Shown piece after piece: positions 17,243 through 25,423 of a stretch of DNA of 64,000 bases. A model generated the notes under the pieces. It ran no database searches. It saw only the letters and a program-made list of their open reading frames with translations, and was not told the DNA's origin. Where the stretch lies: assembly GCA_019417325.1 (NCBI GenBank), contig DXVO01000020.1, positions 1 to 64,000 on the forward strand, written 5' to 3'. The translations under genes and the position numbers were made by a program. This DNA is from Parabacteroides sp. (GTDB taxonomy: Bacteria > Bacteroidota > Bacteroidia > Bacteroidales > Tannerellaceae). How positions within the stretch are numbered: position 1 is the stretch's first letter; each line of letters starts with the position of its first letter.

Positions 17243-19634
17243 AAATCTCTTATACATATCATTCCTACTGCTTTTCTTTTCACTTTCCGTTTTTGCCCAA
17301 GAGACAGACGTAAATAAAAGGGAACAGCTTCTCCAAGCTACCAAGGAATATCAGGTAGGACATATCGACAAGGCAATCGATATGCTGACACCCCATGCTT
17401 CTTCATACAATGGCACTATGAAAGTAAGTGCATATAAACTGCTTACTTTATGCTATCTGGCACAAGATGATACAGAGAGTGCCAACAGATATGCAGACCT
17501 TCTTTTGAAAGAAGACCCTTATTATAGTATTTCCCTCCAGGACCCGGAACGTTTTGCCGAATTAATCCGTAATAAACGGGATGGAAAAACAACTTTGGTA
17601 ACAGCCTCTCAGCAAGCGGAAACACTTGAAGAAGCTCCCGTTCCTGTCATCCTGATTACGGAAGACATGATAAAAGCAATCGGAGCACGGGATTTGCGTG
17701 ATGTATTAACAGCCTATGTCCCGGGAATAACTTCCATTGAGGGAGACCAGGCAAATATCAGTATGCATGGGATTTACTCTTCTACCCAGGAAAAGATACT
17801 GATTATGCTAAACGGACACCGGATGAACAGCCGTATAACAAATACCGAAGCTCCTGATTTCAGAAACAGTTTGGATAAGATTAAACGGATAGAAGTACTC
17901 CGGGGTCCCGCCTCCTCTTTATATGGAAATGTAGCCCTAACAGCAGTAGTCAACATCATAACCAAATCCGGAAGCGATATTAACGGAGCTTATGCCTCGT
18001 ATGGAATGGGAAGTAATTCCACTTTCAGGGGAGATATCTTGTTCGGACGCAGAAACCTGGATACGGATATTTTAGTTTGGGGATCTATCTATTCCTCCAA
18101 AGGAGAAACACGGAACATATCGAGCACAGATGATGATTTCTGGGGGCTTATTCCTTTCGATGGCACCATACAGATAGATGGCTTCAATCACAAACCGGCT
18201 TACGACTTTGGAGTTATCTTCCAATGGAATAAAATAAAAGCTATGTTTAATCAACAATATAGTAAACGAGTTCCCTCCTATGCTTTTGATGTTATTCCTA
18301 CAATTTATTCATATAATAAATATTCCACTTATAACGGAGCAAAACCCGGTCAAGGTCGTTTATCCACCAAAGGGGAAATTTCTTACTCCGATAGCAAGAA
18401 TAACTTTACTTGGGATGTATCCTTATTTATCGATGCAGACGAGTGCTCCTATTACAATGTCGTAGGAGATACATTACCTTCATTTACTTTGGACAGTCCT
18501 ACTTCTATCGAAGCATCAAGCGATAGTTTGCTCTTCCACACATCAGGAGTATCTCAAATAGAGAATTGGAGAGACTTAAGCTATGGAGGATGTATTAAAG
18601 GAAGTTACAGTTACCGCCCCGGTAAAAATGCGCATGGAAATATTTTAGTGGGCGTTCAACTGGAAAATTATAAAATGCAAGAATATATAAACCTGACAGG
18701 AGGCTTATTCAATCAGATTAAAACGAATGATTCTGATAACACTGATAATCAAACCCTTGCTTTGGGCAGCGAATTCAATTTTTCCATATTCAGCCAGTTG
18801 AAACATCACTTCAATTCTAAACTTATTTTCAACGGAGGATTACGCTATGATTATAAACACAGATATGACCACCGGATACTTCAGGCATTCTCTCCACGTA
18901 TTTCCTTCATTTATTCCATCAATAAAATATGGAATATGAAATTAGGATATTCCCATTCTTTCGTAGATGCACCATATTACTATCGTGCATCCGATATGTA
19001 TTTAACCGACAATCTGAATCCGGAAAGTATGGATGCCATTCAAGTATCGGCAACAGCCCTGTTCAAGCATCTTCATCTTACCTACGATTGCAATCTATAT
19101 TATAACCAACTAAGTGACATCATTCATCGGGAAAGTTATCTTTATTATAATACGGGAAAACTTAATCTGATAGGCATAGAGAATGTCCTTTCTTATACAG
19201 GAAAGAATATAATGGTTACATGCAATATGTCCTACCAACATGTCTTAAATGCAGAGCATTATTCTTCCAAAAACCATCAAATTTATGATGTTCCTTCATT
19301 TTCAGGAAATTTAATTACTGCAGCAAAGATTTTTTCTTTACCACATGAACAATCATTTTGGTTACGTGGAAATTTATCTGTTTATTCCTCACAACTATCT
19401 CCTATTTCGGGAATTAAAGGTATAGATTCTTTTATTTCTTTGCCAGATAATAAAGAAAAAGCCCGTGCCATCCTGAACATTGGAGGTAGTTACCACTGGA
19501 AAAAATTAGAATTAAGTGTTCAATGCTATAATCTCCTTAATACATATTACCGACAAGGAGGTTCCTCTTTAATATATGATATTCCACAGCAAGGAAGAAG
19601 TTTTCTAGCCAAAATAGCCTATACTATACAATAA
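17235..19634 (+). CDS. TonB-dependent receptor with TPR-like N-terminal extension
   Basis: The 800-residue outer-membrane receptor has a signal peptide (MNKNLLYISFLLLFF and on, cleavage after FAQ). A helical TPR-like segment follows (about 22-105, KEYQVGHIDKAIDMLTPHA then AQDDTESANRYADLLLKEDP). The plug domain spans about 118-235 (PVPVILITEDMIKAIGARDL, RGPASSLYGNVALTAVVNII), and a beta-barrel ends with an aromatic-rich terminus. It resembles a single-component BtuB/FecA-type receptor, with no CarboxypepD_reg domain and no SusD partner. I chose ATG 17235 because the signal peptide begins there. The longer frame from 17145 lies inside the upstream gene. The start overlaps the sensor stop by 8 bases (ATGAATAA). 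The ligand is unknown. Confidence 0.9.
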   Translation: MNKNLLYISFLLLFFSLSVFAQETDVNKREQLLQATKEYQVGHIDKAIDMLTPHASSYNGTMKVSAYKLLTLCYLAQDDTESANRYADLLLKEDPYYSISLQDPERFAELIRNKRDGKTTLVTASQQAETLEEAPVPVILITEDMIKAIGARDLRDVLTAYVPGITSIEGDQANISMHGIYSSTQEKILIMLNGHRMNSRITNTEAPDFRNSLDKIKRIEVLRGPASSLYGNVALTAVVNIITKSGSDINGAYASYGMGSNSTFRGDILFGRRNLDTDILVWGSIYSSKGETRNISSTDDDFWGLIPFDGTIQIDGFNHKPAYDFGVIFQWNKIKAMFNQQYSKRVPSYAFDVIPTIYSYNKYSTYNGAKPGQGRLSTKGEISYSDSKNNFTWDVSLFIDADECSYYNVVGDTLPSFTLDSPTSIEASSDSLLFHTSGVSQIENWRDLSYGGCIKGSYSYRPGKNAHGNILVGVQLENYKMQEYINLTGGLFNQIKTNDSDNTDNQTLALGSEFNFSIFSQLKHHFNSKLIFNGGLRYDYKHRYDHRILQAFSPRISFIYSINKIWNMKLGYSHSFVDAPYYYRASDMYLTDNLNPESMDAIQVSATALFKHLHLTYDCNLYYNQLSDIIHRESYLYYNTGKLNLIGIENVLSYTGKNIMVTCNMSYQHVLNAEHYSSKNHQIYDVPSFSGNLITAAKIFSLPHEQSFWLRGNLSVYSSQLSPISGIKGIDSFISLPDNKEKARAILNIGGSYHWKKLELSVQCYNLLNTYYRQGGSSLIYDIPQQGRSFLAKIAYTIQ

Positions 19635-19759
19635 GTAAAGCAGATAACAGCAAAAAGGCTAACCTCTAAAAAAGGATAAGAATTAAGCTCAAACGATAGA
19701 TTTCAATACCATCAAGAATAAATATAAACGACCAAAAATTTGACTGGATTATTATGTTG

Positions 19760-20022
19760 CCATAGTTCTACTTGGACTATGAATCCTGATAATCCAAGTA
19801 TATGGATACATTTTAGAGGGGAAAATATTTGAGATATAGCTTGTTAATGTTGGTGTAGTTTGGAGGAAATATAGCTAAGAAATGTGTTTGCAATAAGATA
19901 CCGGTTGTTAAATATTACACAAAAAGATATTATTTTGTTGTTGTATACATATTTTTGTTATTTTTGTAGCGTTTTTTCTTCTCTATAACTGTTCGTCTAC
20001 CTTAGTCCAAGTAGAACGATGG
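19760..20022. repeat. Inverted repeats flanking the first susC promoter (candidate invertible segment)
   Basis: Two 22-base sites in opposite orientation match at 20 of 22 positions. The left is 19760-19781 (core GTTCTACTTGGACTA at 19765-19779) and the right is 20001-20022 (its exact reverse complement at 20003-20017). They enclose 219 bases that contain the susC promoter. Each site is itself partly palindromic (CATAGT...ACTATG in the left one), as tyrosine-recombinase sites often are. The same core recurs as a pair at 55.2-55.7 kb. The gap from 19635 to 20182 holds no gene. Confidence 0.75.
19905..19966 (+). promoter_or_regulatory. Promoter and upstream element of SusC/SusD pair 1
   Basis: The -7 element TATTTTTG (19959-19966) is preceded 21 bases upstream by TTTG (19934-19937). 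An identical octamer at 19950-19957 is an alternative. A 19-base element, TTGTTAAATATTACACAAA, starts at 19905, 54 bases before the -7. It is repeated exactly, at the same distance, before pair 2. As sequenced, the promoter points toward susC, with a 5' leader of about 210 bases. Confidence 0.7.
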
Positions 20023-20182
20023 TGATTGTAAGTAAAAACTACAAACAAACTTAATTCTAATAACCTAAAAAATGTGCTGCCTATGAGAATTTGAGATGGA
20101 CTTATTTAAAAACACATGAAAAACCTCAAGTGTTATTTTCAATTTATTAATTCTAATTAAGAAACAAGTATCAAAAAAGATT

Positions 20183-23179
20183 ATGAAGAAAGAATCTAGA
20201 CTATTCTCTTTAAAAGAAATTGCAAAAATTTCTACATTTTGTTTGCTCTTTTCTACCTTCTCTGCAAATGCTACAGAAATAGCACAACCAACGTCGGATT
20301 TATCGCCTGTAACTTCTGTGAATCAACAGAATAAAAAAATCACCGGAGTTGTTGTAGATAGTAAGGGAGAACCTGTTATCGGAGCAAACGTTGTCGTGAA
20401 AGGAACCACCAACGGAAACATAACTGACATGGACGGTAAATTTACCATCGAACGTGTATCCGATAACGCTGTTTTACAAATCTCATACATCGGCTACAAA
20501 TCGCAGGAAATTCCGGTAAAAAACAAATCCCATTTTGACATTACTTTATCAGAAGACTCCGAAGCATTGGACGAAGTAGTCGTTGTTGGTTATGGCAGTA
20601 CGGTAAAAAAGGATTTGACTACTGCCGTAACAAGCGTAAAGAGTAAGGACTTCCTTCAGGGAGCAGCCAACAGTCCGCTACAAATGATTGATGGCAAAGT
20701 GGCAGGGGTCACAGTATCAAACACAGCCGCCGCCGACCCGAATGCCAGTCCGAGTGTCCAGGTACGTGGCGCTTCTTCATTGAAAGCAGGAAACGGTCCG
20801 CTGGTCGTTATAGACGGTATGCCGGGTGGTGACCTTCGAAACCTGGCCCAACAGGATATCGAATCTATCACCGTTTTGAAAGACGGCTCTGCTGCGGCTA
20901 TCTACGGTTCACGAGGTGCCAACGGGGTTATCCTGGTACAAACGAAACAAGGTAAAGCAGGAAAAGTATCAATCACATACGACGGATATATTGAACATGA
21001 TTTCGTTGCTGCACGTCCGGATATCCTGTCTCCCGAGGAATTCGTTGAATATAATATAGGAAAAGATTATGGCCATCGTACAAAATGGTATGACGAACTG
21101 ATTAACAAAAAGAATGTAGGCCATAACCATAATATCGCACTTTCCGGAGGTAGCGAAACGACTATTTTCCGTATATCTGCAAACTACAGAGGCAAAGAAG
21201 GTTTGGATATAGCAACAGATCGCAAAGAATATGGCTTGCGTGCAAACTTCAAACAAACTACTCTGGAAGGATTATTGGAAGTAGGCGGTAATATTTCGTA
21301 TCGCTATGCAGATGAAGATTATACGGATTACGGTAGTTTCAAACAAGCTGTAGAATTAAATCCGACTTATTCTATTGAAGAAATGGATGCATTCCGCAAT
21401 AACTTCGACAGCTATAATCCTATTTATAATCTGACCCGCCGCGAAAACGGAGCTACTCAGGAATATATTACAACCGATTTCAATATCAAGTTGAATATCC
21501 TGAAAAACCTGAATACAGAAGTGAAATTAGGCCGCCAGGGCACCAATAAGAAACAGCGTGAGTATTATTTTAAAGACCATCGTGAGTCTATCAATAATAA
21601 CCGCAATGGACGGGCACGCCTGGAAGACCAGAAATGGGTGGATTATACTTTGGAATGGTTAGGCAACTATTCTTTGGATATTGACAAACATCATCTCAAA
21701 GTAATGGCTGGTTATTCCTACCAGGAATTCAACTGGGAAAAATTCAACGCAGAAAACATGAATTTCCCGACAGACGCATTCTTATATAACAATCTGGATG
21801 CGGGTGATTATAACAAAGCAGATGGACGTTTAGGTATGGGTTCTGAAAAGAATCAGGAAAAAACAATCGCTTTCCTGGGACGTGTGAACTATGATTTCGA
21901 CAACACATTCCTTTTTACGGGTTCCGTCCGTTATGAAGGAAATACCAAATTCGGTACAGATCACAAATGGGGCGCTTTCCCGGCAGCTTCTGCAGCATGG
22001 CGAATCTCACGTCTGCCCTATTTTGAAGATTCTTATACGGTTAATGACTTAAAACTTCGTTTCTCCTATGGTGAAACAGGACGTTCAGGATTTGATAAAT
22101 ACATTTCTCTTGCCAAATATTCCGGATACGGATGGATGCCTAACAGTGAAGGGAAATGGGTTCAGGTGTACGGTCCGGGCAATAACCCTAATAGAGATTT
22201 ATCATGGGAACGCCAGATTTCTTACAACTTAGGTATTGATTATACTTTATTCCAATCCAGGTTATCCGGTAGTTTGGATTTATTTATCCGTAAAGGAAAA
22301 GACGTAATCGGTGAATACCAGGTTCCGGTTCCTCCATATTTGCATGAAAAAATCATGACGAATGTTGGTACTACCAATTCAAAAGGTTTTGAACTACAGG
22401 TTAATTGGGACGCTGTTAGAGCGAAAGATTTTACTTATTCGACCAATATGACTTTGGCATTCACAAAATCCAAGCTGGACTCTTTCTCTAACGAAAAGTA
22501 TGAATTAGGATACATGGAAGGTGACGGTCTGCCTTCACCGGGTAACCCTGGCCCGTGTCAACGTCTGCAAGATGGTATCGAAATAGGTTCATTCTACGGG
22601 TATCGATATGCCGGAGTAGATAATGAAGGAAATATCCTTGTTTACAAAAATGGGGAAAAGGGAGGTGAAACCGTACGCGGCCGTGATGCGGGAGAATTAG
22701 ACAGAACCTATATCGGAAATGGTAGTCCTAAGTGGGAATTGGCTTGGGGAAACACTTTTACTTATAAAGGCTTTGACCTGTCTCTGTACTTCCGTGGACG
22801 TTTCGACTATGAGATTTTGAACCAATATCAGATGTATTATGGCTTGCAAGGTGTAACCGGCATTAATAAACTGAAATCCGCTTACAATGAAAATGCACAT
22901 ATCAAAGGAGAAAAAATCATGTGTGATTATTTCCTTGAAAATGGTAATTATCTGAAACTCGACAACATTACCATCGGATGGACTCCTAAAATAAATACAA
23001 AATGGATTTCCAGCCTGCGTATTTATGGTACCATGAAAAATGTATTTACCATTACAAAATATTCAGGAGGCATGGATCCGTCGAGCGTAGACGTTACCGG
23101 CTTATGGGCAGGACGCGGAAGCATGGACTTATACCCCACTGCCAGAAATCTTACATTCGGTATTCAAATCAGCTATTAA
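20183..23179 (+). CDS. SusC/RagA family TonB-linked outer membrane protein (pair 1)
   Basis: The 998-residue protein has a long signal region (cleavage likely after SANA, residue 30). A CarboxypepD_reg-like domain follows (about 51-122, KKITGVVVDSKGEPVIGANV), then a TonB-box-like DEVVVVGYG (130-138). The plug spans about 140-260 (VQVRGASSLKAGNGPLVVID, LKDGSAAAIYGSRGANGVI), and a large beta-barrel ends FGIQISY. It imports glycans or oligomers across the outer membrane with the SusD-like lipoprotein 19 bases downstream. The second copy at 25.4 kb is very similar over its whole length. No glycoside hydrolase is adjacent, so the substrate cannot be inferred. Expression probably depends on the orientation of the upstream invertible segment. 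Confidence 0.96.
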   Translation: MKKESRLFSLKEIAKISTFCLLFSTFSANATEIAQPTSDLSPVTSVNQQNKKITGVVVDSKGEPVIGANVVVKGTTNGNITDMDGKFTIERVSDNAVLQISYIGYKSQEIPVKNKSHFDITLSEDSEALDEVVVVGYGSTVKKDLTTAVTSVKSKDFLQGAANSPLQMIDGKVAGVTVSNTAAADPNASPSVQVRGASSLKAGNGPLVVIDGMPGGDLRNLAQQDIESITVLKDGSAAAIYGSRGANGVILVQTKQGKAGKVSITYDGYIEHDFVAARPDILSPEEFVEYNIGKDYGHRTKWYDELINKKNVGHNHNIALSGGSETTIFRISANYRGKEGLDIATDRKEYGLRANFKQTTLEGLLEVGGNISYRYADEDYTDYGSFKQAVELNPTYSIEEMDAFRNNFDSYNPIYNLTRRENGATQEYITTDFNIKLNILKNLNTEVKLGRQGTNKKQREYYFKDHRESINNNRNGRARLEDQKWVDYTLEWLGNYSLDIDKHHLKVMAGYSYQEFNWEKFNAENMNFPTDAFLYNNLDAGDYNKADGRLGMGSEKNQEKTIAFLGRVNYDFDNTFLFTGSVRYEGNTKFGTDHKWGAFPAASAAWRISRLPYFEDSYTVNDLKLRFSYGETGRSGFDKYISLAKYSGYGWMPNSEGKWVQVYGPGNNPNRDLSWERQISYNLGIDYTLFQSRLSGSLDLFIRKGKDVIGEYQVPVPPYLHEKIMTNVGTTNSKGFELQVNWDAVRAKDFTYSTNMTLAFTKSKLDSFSNEKYELGYMEGDGLPSPGNPGPCQRLQDGIEIGSFYGYRYAGVDNEGNILVYKNGEKGGETVRGRDAGELDRTYIGNGSPKWELAWGNTFTYKGFDLSLYFRGRFDYEILNQYQMYYGLQGVTGINKLKSAYNENAHIKGEKIMCDYFLENGNYLKLDNITIGWTPKINTKWISSLRIYGTMKNVFTITKYSGGMDPSSVDVTGLWAGRGSMDLYPTARNLTFGIQISY

Positions 23180-23198
23180 TTTTAAATATATGATTCAT

Positions 23199-24917
23199 AT
23201 GAAATATATAAAATCTCTCTATACAGCTGGTTTAATAATAGCAGCTGTAACCTTTACATCCTGTACGGACTTGACAGAAAAGCCCTATAGCATCTTGACA
23301 AGTGATAACTATTTTACGGATAAAGCAAGTGTCGAAGCAACTGTGCTCCGACCATATGAACACGCCCAATGGTGCGGCTGGGACGGAGACCGCTGGCAAT
23401 TGCAGGAGCTGACAGGCGACCATTTTGTCTGGACACAGAAAGGACGCCACGGATATGATGACGGACAATGGGTTCGCCTGCACGAACACAAATGGAATTA
23501 TGATATGAACCAAATCAATGGCGGATGGGTCGGTCCTTACCAGGGCATTCAGCAAATTAATTCACTATTCCGCGACTTCCAGAATCTGGACTTCGAGGCT
23601 ATAGGTATTACGGATACAGAAAAGGCGAACTACATCGGGGAATTACGTGCTTTACGTGCCTGGTTCTATATTTTCCTGATCGACTTCTATCGTAATGTTC
23701 CTATTTTCACGGAAGAGAATGATCCGGATGGACTGATCCCACAATCTACCCCCGAAGAAGTTTTTGCTTTTATTGAAAAGGAACTGACGGAAATATTACC
23801 GACTTTAAAGAAAGAACACATTATCGGGCGGTTTACACAGGCTCCTACAGCAGCATTGCTGGCCCGTATCTATTTCAACTCAAATGTCTGGATTCACGTA
23901 GACCGTACCGATGATTGTAAAAAAATGTGTGAAGACATTATTGCCGGCAAATACGGACAATACAGCATCAATCAACAGGATTATAAAGACCCGTTCCGTT
24001 CAGGCATCAAAGGATACGAATCACCGGAAAACCTGTTTGAGTTCCCTCACAAACGCAATGTTTACCAGTTTGGCGGTTTCCACGATTCATTCTTGCATTA
24101 TACTTCCGGCCAGGCTTTAGGTAATCCGGATGGTGGTAATAACGGTATTCATCTTCAACCTTCGCGCGACTTTGACAACAAAATTTATGATTTCCCAAGC
24201 AAACTGGGTACTCCTTATGAAAAATATGCGGATTGCGACTATCGCAAGCAGCCATTCAAAATAACAACTGCCAATGGTGGTTATGAAGGTTTCTTCATGA
24301 TTGGCAAGCAATTTAAATTTGACTACTCAAAAGGATATGGCTATACGAATGAACCTGTAAACGGTACGGAAGAATATAAAGGTGAACCTTTAGTCTATGT
24401 TGATCAGGTTGGACGTTTCTCTGAAGGTATAGATGTGGCGAAGGAAAAAGGTTCACGGGTAACAACCGGAGAGGAAAATTCCGGTGTACGTTTCAATAAA
24501 TTCCCGTATCTGCAGGAAGGTGACGGATTGTATATGTGTCAATCTGCTCCGGAAATACGTTTAGCTGAAATCTATTATATGCTGGCTGAAATCTATTATC
24601 GTGCAGGTAATAAAGGAAAAGCCGCTGAATTACTGGATCATGTACGTGTAAGAAATTATCCGGCAGATCAATGGAATAAGTATAGCTATGCACAGAATCC
24701 GACTTTACTTACAGACCAGGAATTTATCGATGAATGGGGACGCGAGTTTATTGGTGAACGGCGTCGCCGTATGGACCTGATTCGCTGGGGACGCTTCGGT
24801 GATGCATGGTGGGACAAAGGCGTCGACCCGAATGATAAAGAATATACTATATTCCCAATTCCGAAACGGCAATTAGATGCCAACCCGTTGTTAAAACAAA
24901 CAACTAAAGGATGGTAA
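23199..24917 (+). CDS. SusD/RagB family nutrient-binding lipoprotein (pair 1)
   Basis: The 572-residue protein has a lipoprotein signal (MKYIKSLYTAGLIIAAVTFT then Cys), so it is anchored on the cell surface over its SusC partner. SusD-type alpha-helical TPR regions are visible (NYIGELRALRAWFYIFLIDF, APTAALLARIYFN, EIRLAEIYYMLAEIYYRAG). The C-terminal signature EFIDEWGREFIGERRRRMDL is typical. I take the ATG at 23199 because it aligns exactly with the start of the paralogue. An in-frame ATG at 23190 would add three residues. Two hairpins follow the stop, the second a strong terminator. Confidence 0.95.
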   Translation: MKYIKSLYTAGLIIAAVTFTSCTDLTEKPYSILTSDNYFTDKASVEATVLRPYEHAQWCGWDGDRWQLQELTGDHFVWTQKGRHGYDDGQWVRLHEHKWNYDMNQINGGWVGPYQGIQQINSLFRDFQNLDFEAIGITDTEKANYIGELRALRAWFYIFLIDFYRNVPIFTEENDPDGLIPQSTPEEVFAFIEKELTEILPTLKKEHIIGRFTQAPTAALLARIYFNSNVWIHVDRTDDCKKMCEDIIAGKYGQYSINQQDYKDPFRSGIKGYESPENLFEFPHKRNVYQFGGFHDSFLHYTSGQALGNPDGGNNGIHLQPSRDFDNKIYDFPSKLGTPYEKYADCDYRKQPFKITTANGGYEGFFMIGKQFKFDYSKGYGYTNEPVNGTEEYKGEPLVYVDQVGRFSEGIDVAKEKGSRVTTGEENSGVRFNKFPYLQEGDGLYMCQSAPEIRLAEIYYMLAEIYYRAGNKGKAAELLDHVRVRNYPADQWNKYSYAQNPTLLTDQEFIDEWGREFIGERRRRMDLIRWGRFGDAWWDKGVDPNDKEYTIFPIPKRQLDANPLLKQTTKGW

Positions 24918-24945
24918 TAATTTTCGTTAAGAATACAGACCAGTG

Positions 24946-25006
24946 ACCGGTTCTTTTTACCTTTAGTCTTTTCGCACTTAATAATGATACAGGACTAAGA
25001 ACCGGT
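24946..25006 (+). terminator. Imperfect hairpin after SusD pair 1
   Basis: ACCGGTTCT (24946-24954) pairs with AGAACCGGT (24998-25006), with inner TAGTC/GACTA arms. It could be an RNA 3'-end stabiliser preceding the stronger terminator. Confidence 0.4.
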
Positions 25007-25030
25007 TTATCAATGTATCATTAACATCAT

Positions 25031-25080
25031 CAGGCAGACATACTTGTTCTAAAAACATGTTTATGTCTGCCTGTTTTTTT
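25031..25080 (+). terminator. Terminator of SusC/SusD pair 1
   Basis: CAGGCAGACATA and TATGTCTGCCTG form a perfect 12-bp stem, followed by seven Ts. Confidence 0.93.
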
Positions 25081-25196
25081 CAAATAAATAATCAATCACA
25101 GTTTACATAAAAATCGACCGATAACAACAAAATTACACAAAGATTGAATATCAATACATATACACCAAAAACAACAATAAATCACTAATTATCAAA

Positions 25197-25258
25197 TTGT
25201 TAAATATTACACAAATTGTAATTATTTTATTGCTTAAGACAGTTTTTTATTATTTTTG
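25197..25258 (+). promoter_or_regulatory. Promoter and upstream element of SusC/SusD pair 2
   Basis: The -7 TATTTTTG (25251-25258) is followed by GCATCGTTTT, parallel to GTAGCGTTTT in pair 1. The exact 19-base element TTGTTAAATATTACACAAA starts 54 bases before it, as in pair 1. No GTTCTACT-type inverted repeats flank this copy. The rest of the 24918-25423 gap holds the two hairpins above and an AT-rich leader of about 160 bases without a gene. Confidence 0.7.
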
Positions 25259-25423
25259 CATCGTTTTCACCCTTAATTTATTCAATTTTTAAACTACATA
25301 AAAAACAATGATAATACTATAAAAAAACAGTAATGCTGTAAAATTCAACAGTTATAGCCCATATAAAAATTACTAACCCGATCATAAAAGAAAAACAATT
25401 TAATAATACAAGTATTTTAAACT

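Noticed and set aside
25031..25080. A GTTCTA...ACATG stretch resembling the inverted-repeat core seen before the other susC genes.
   Set aside because: It is the loop of the pair 1 terminator, lacks the full GTTCTACT core and has no partner site.
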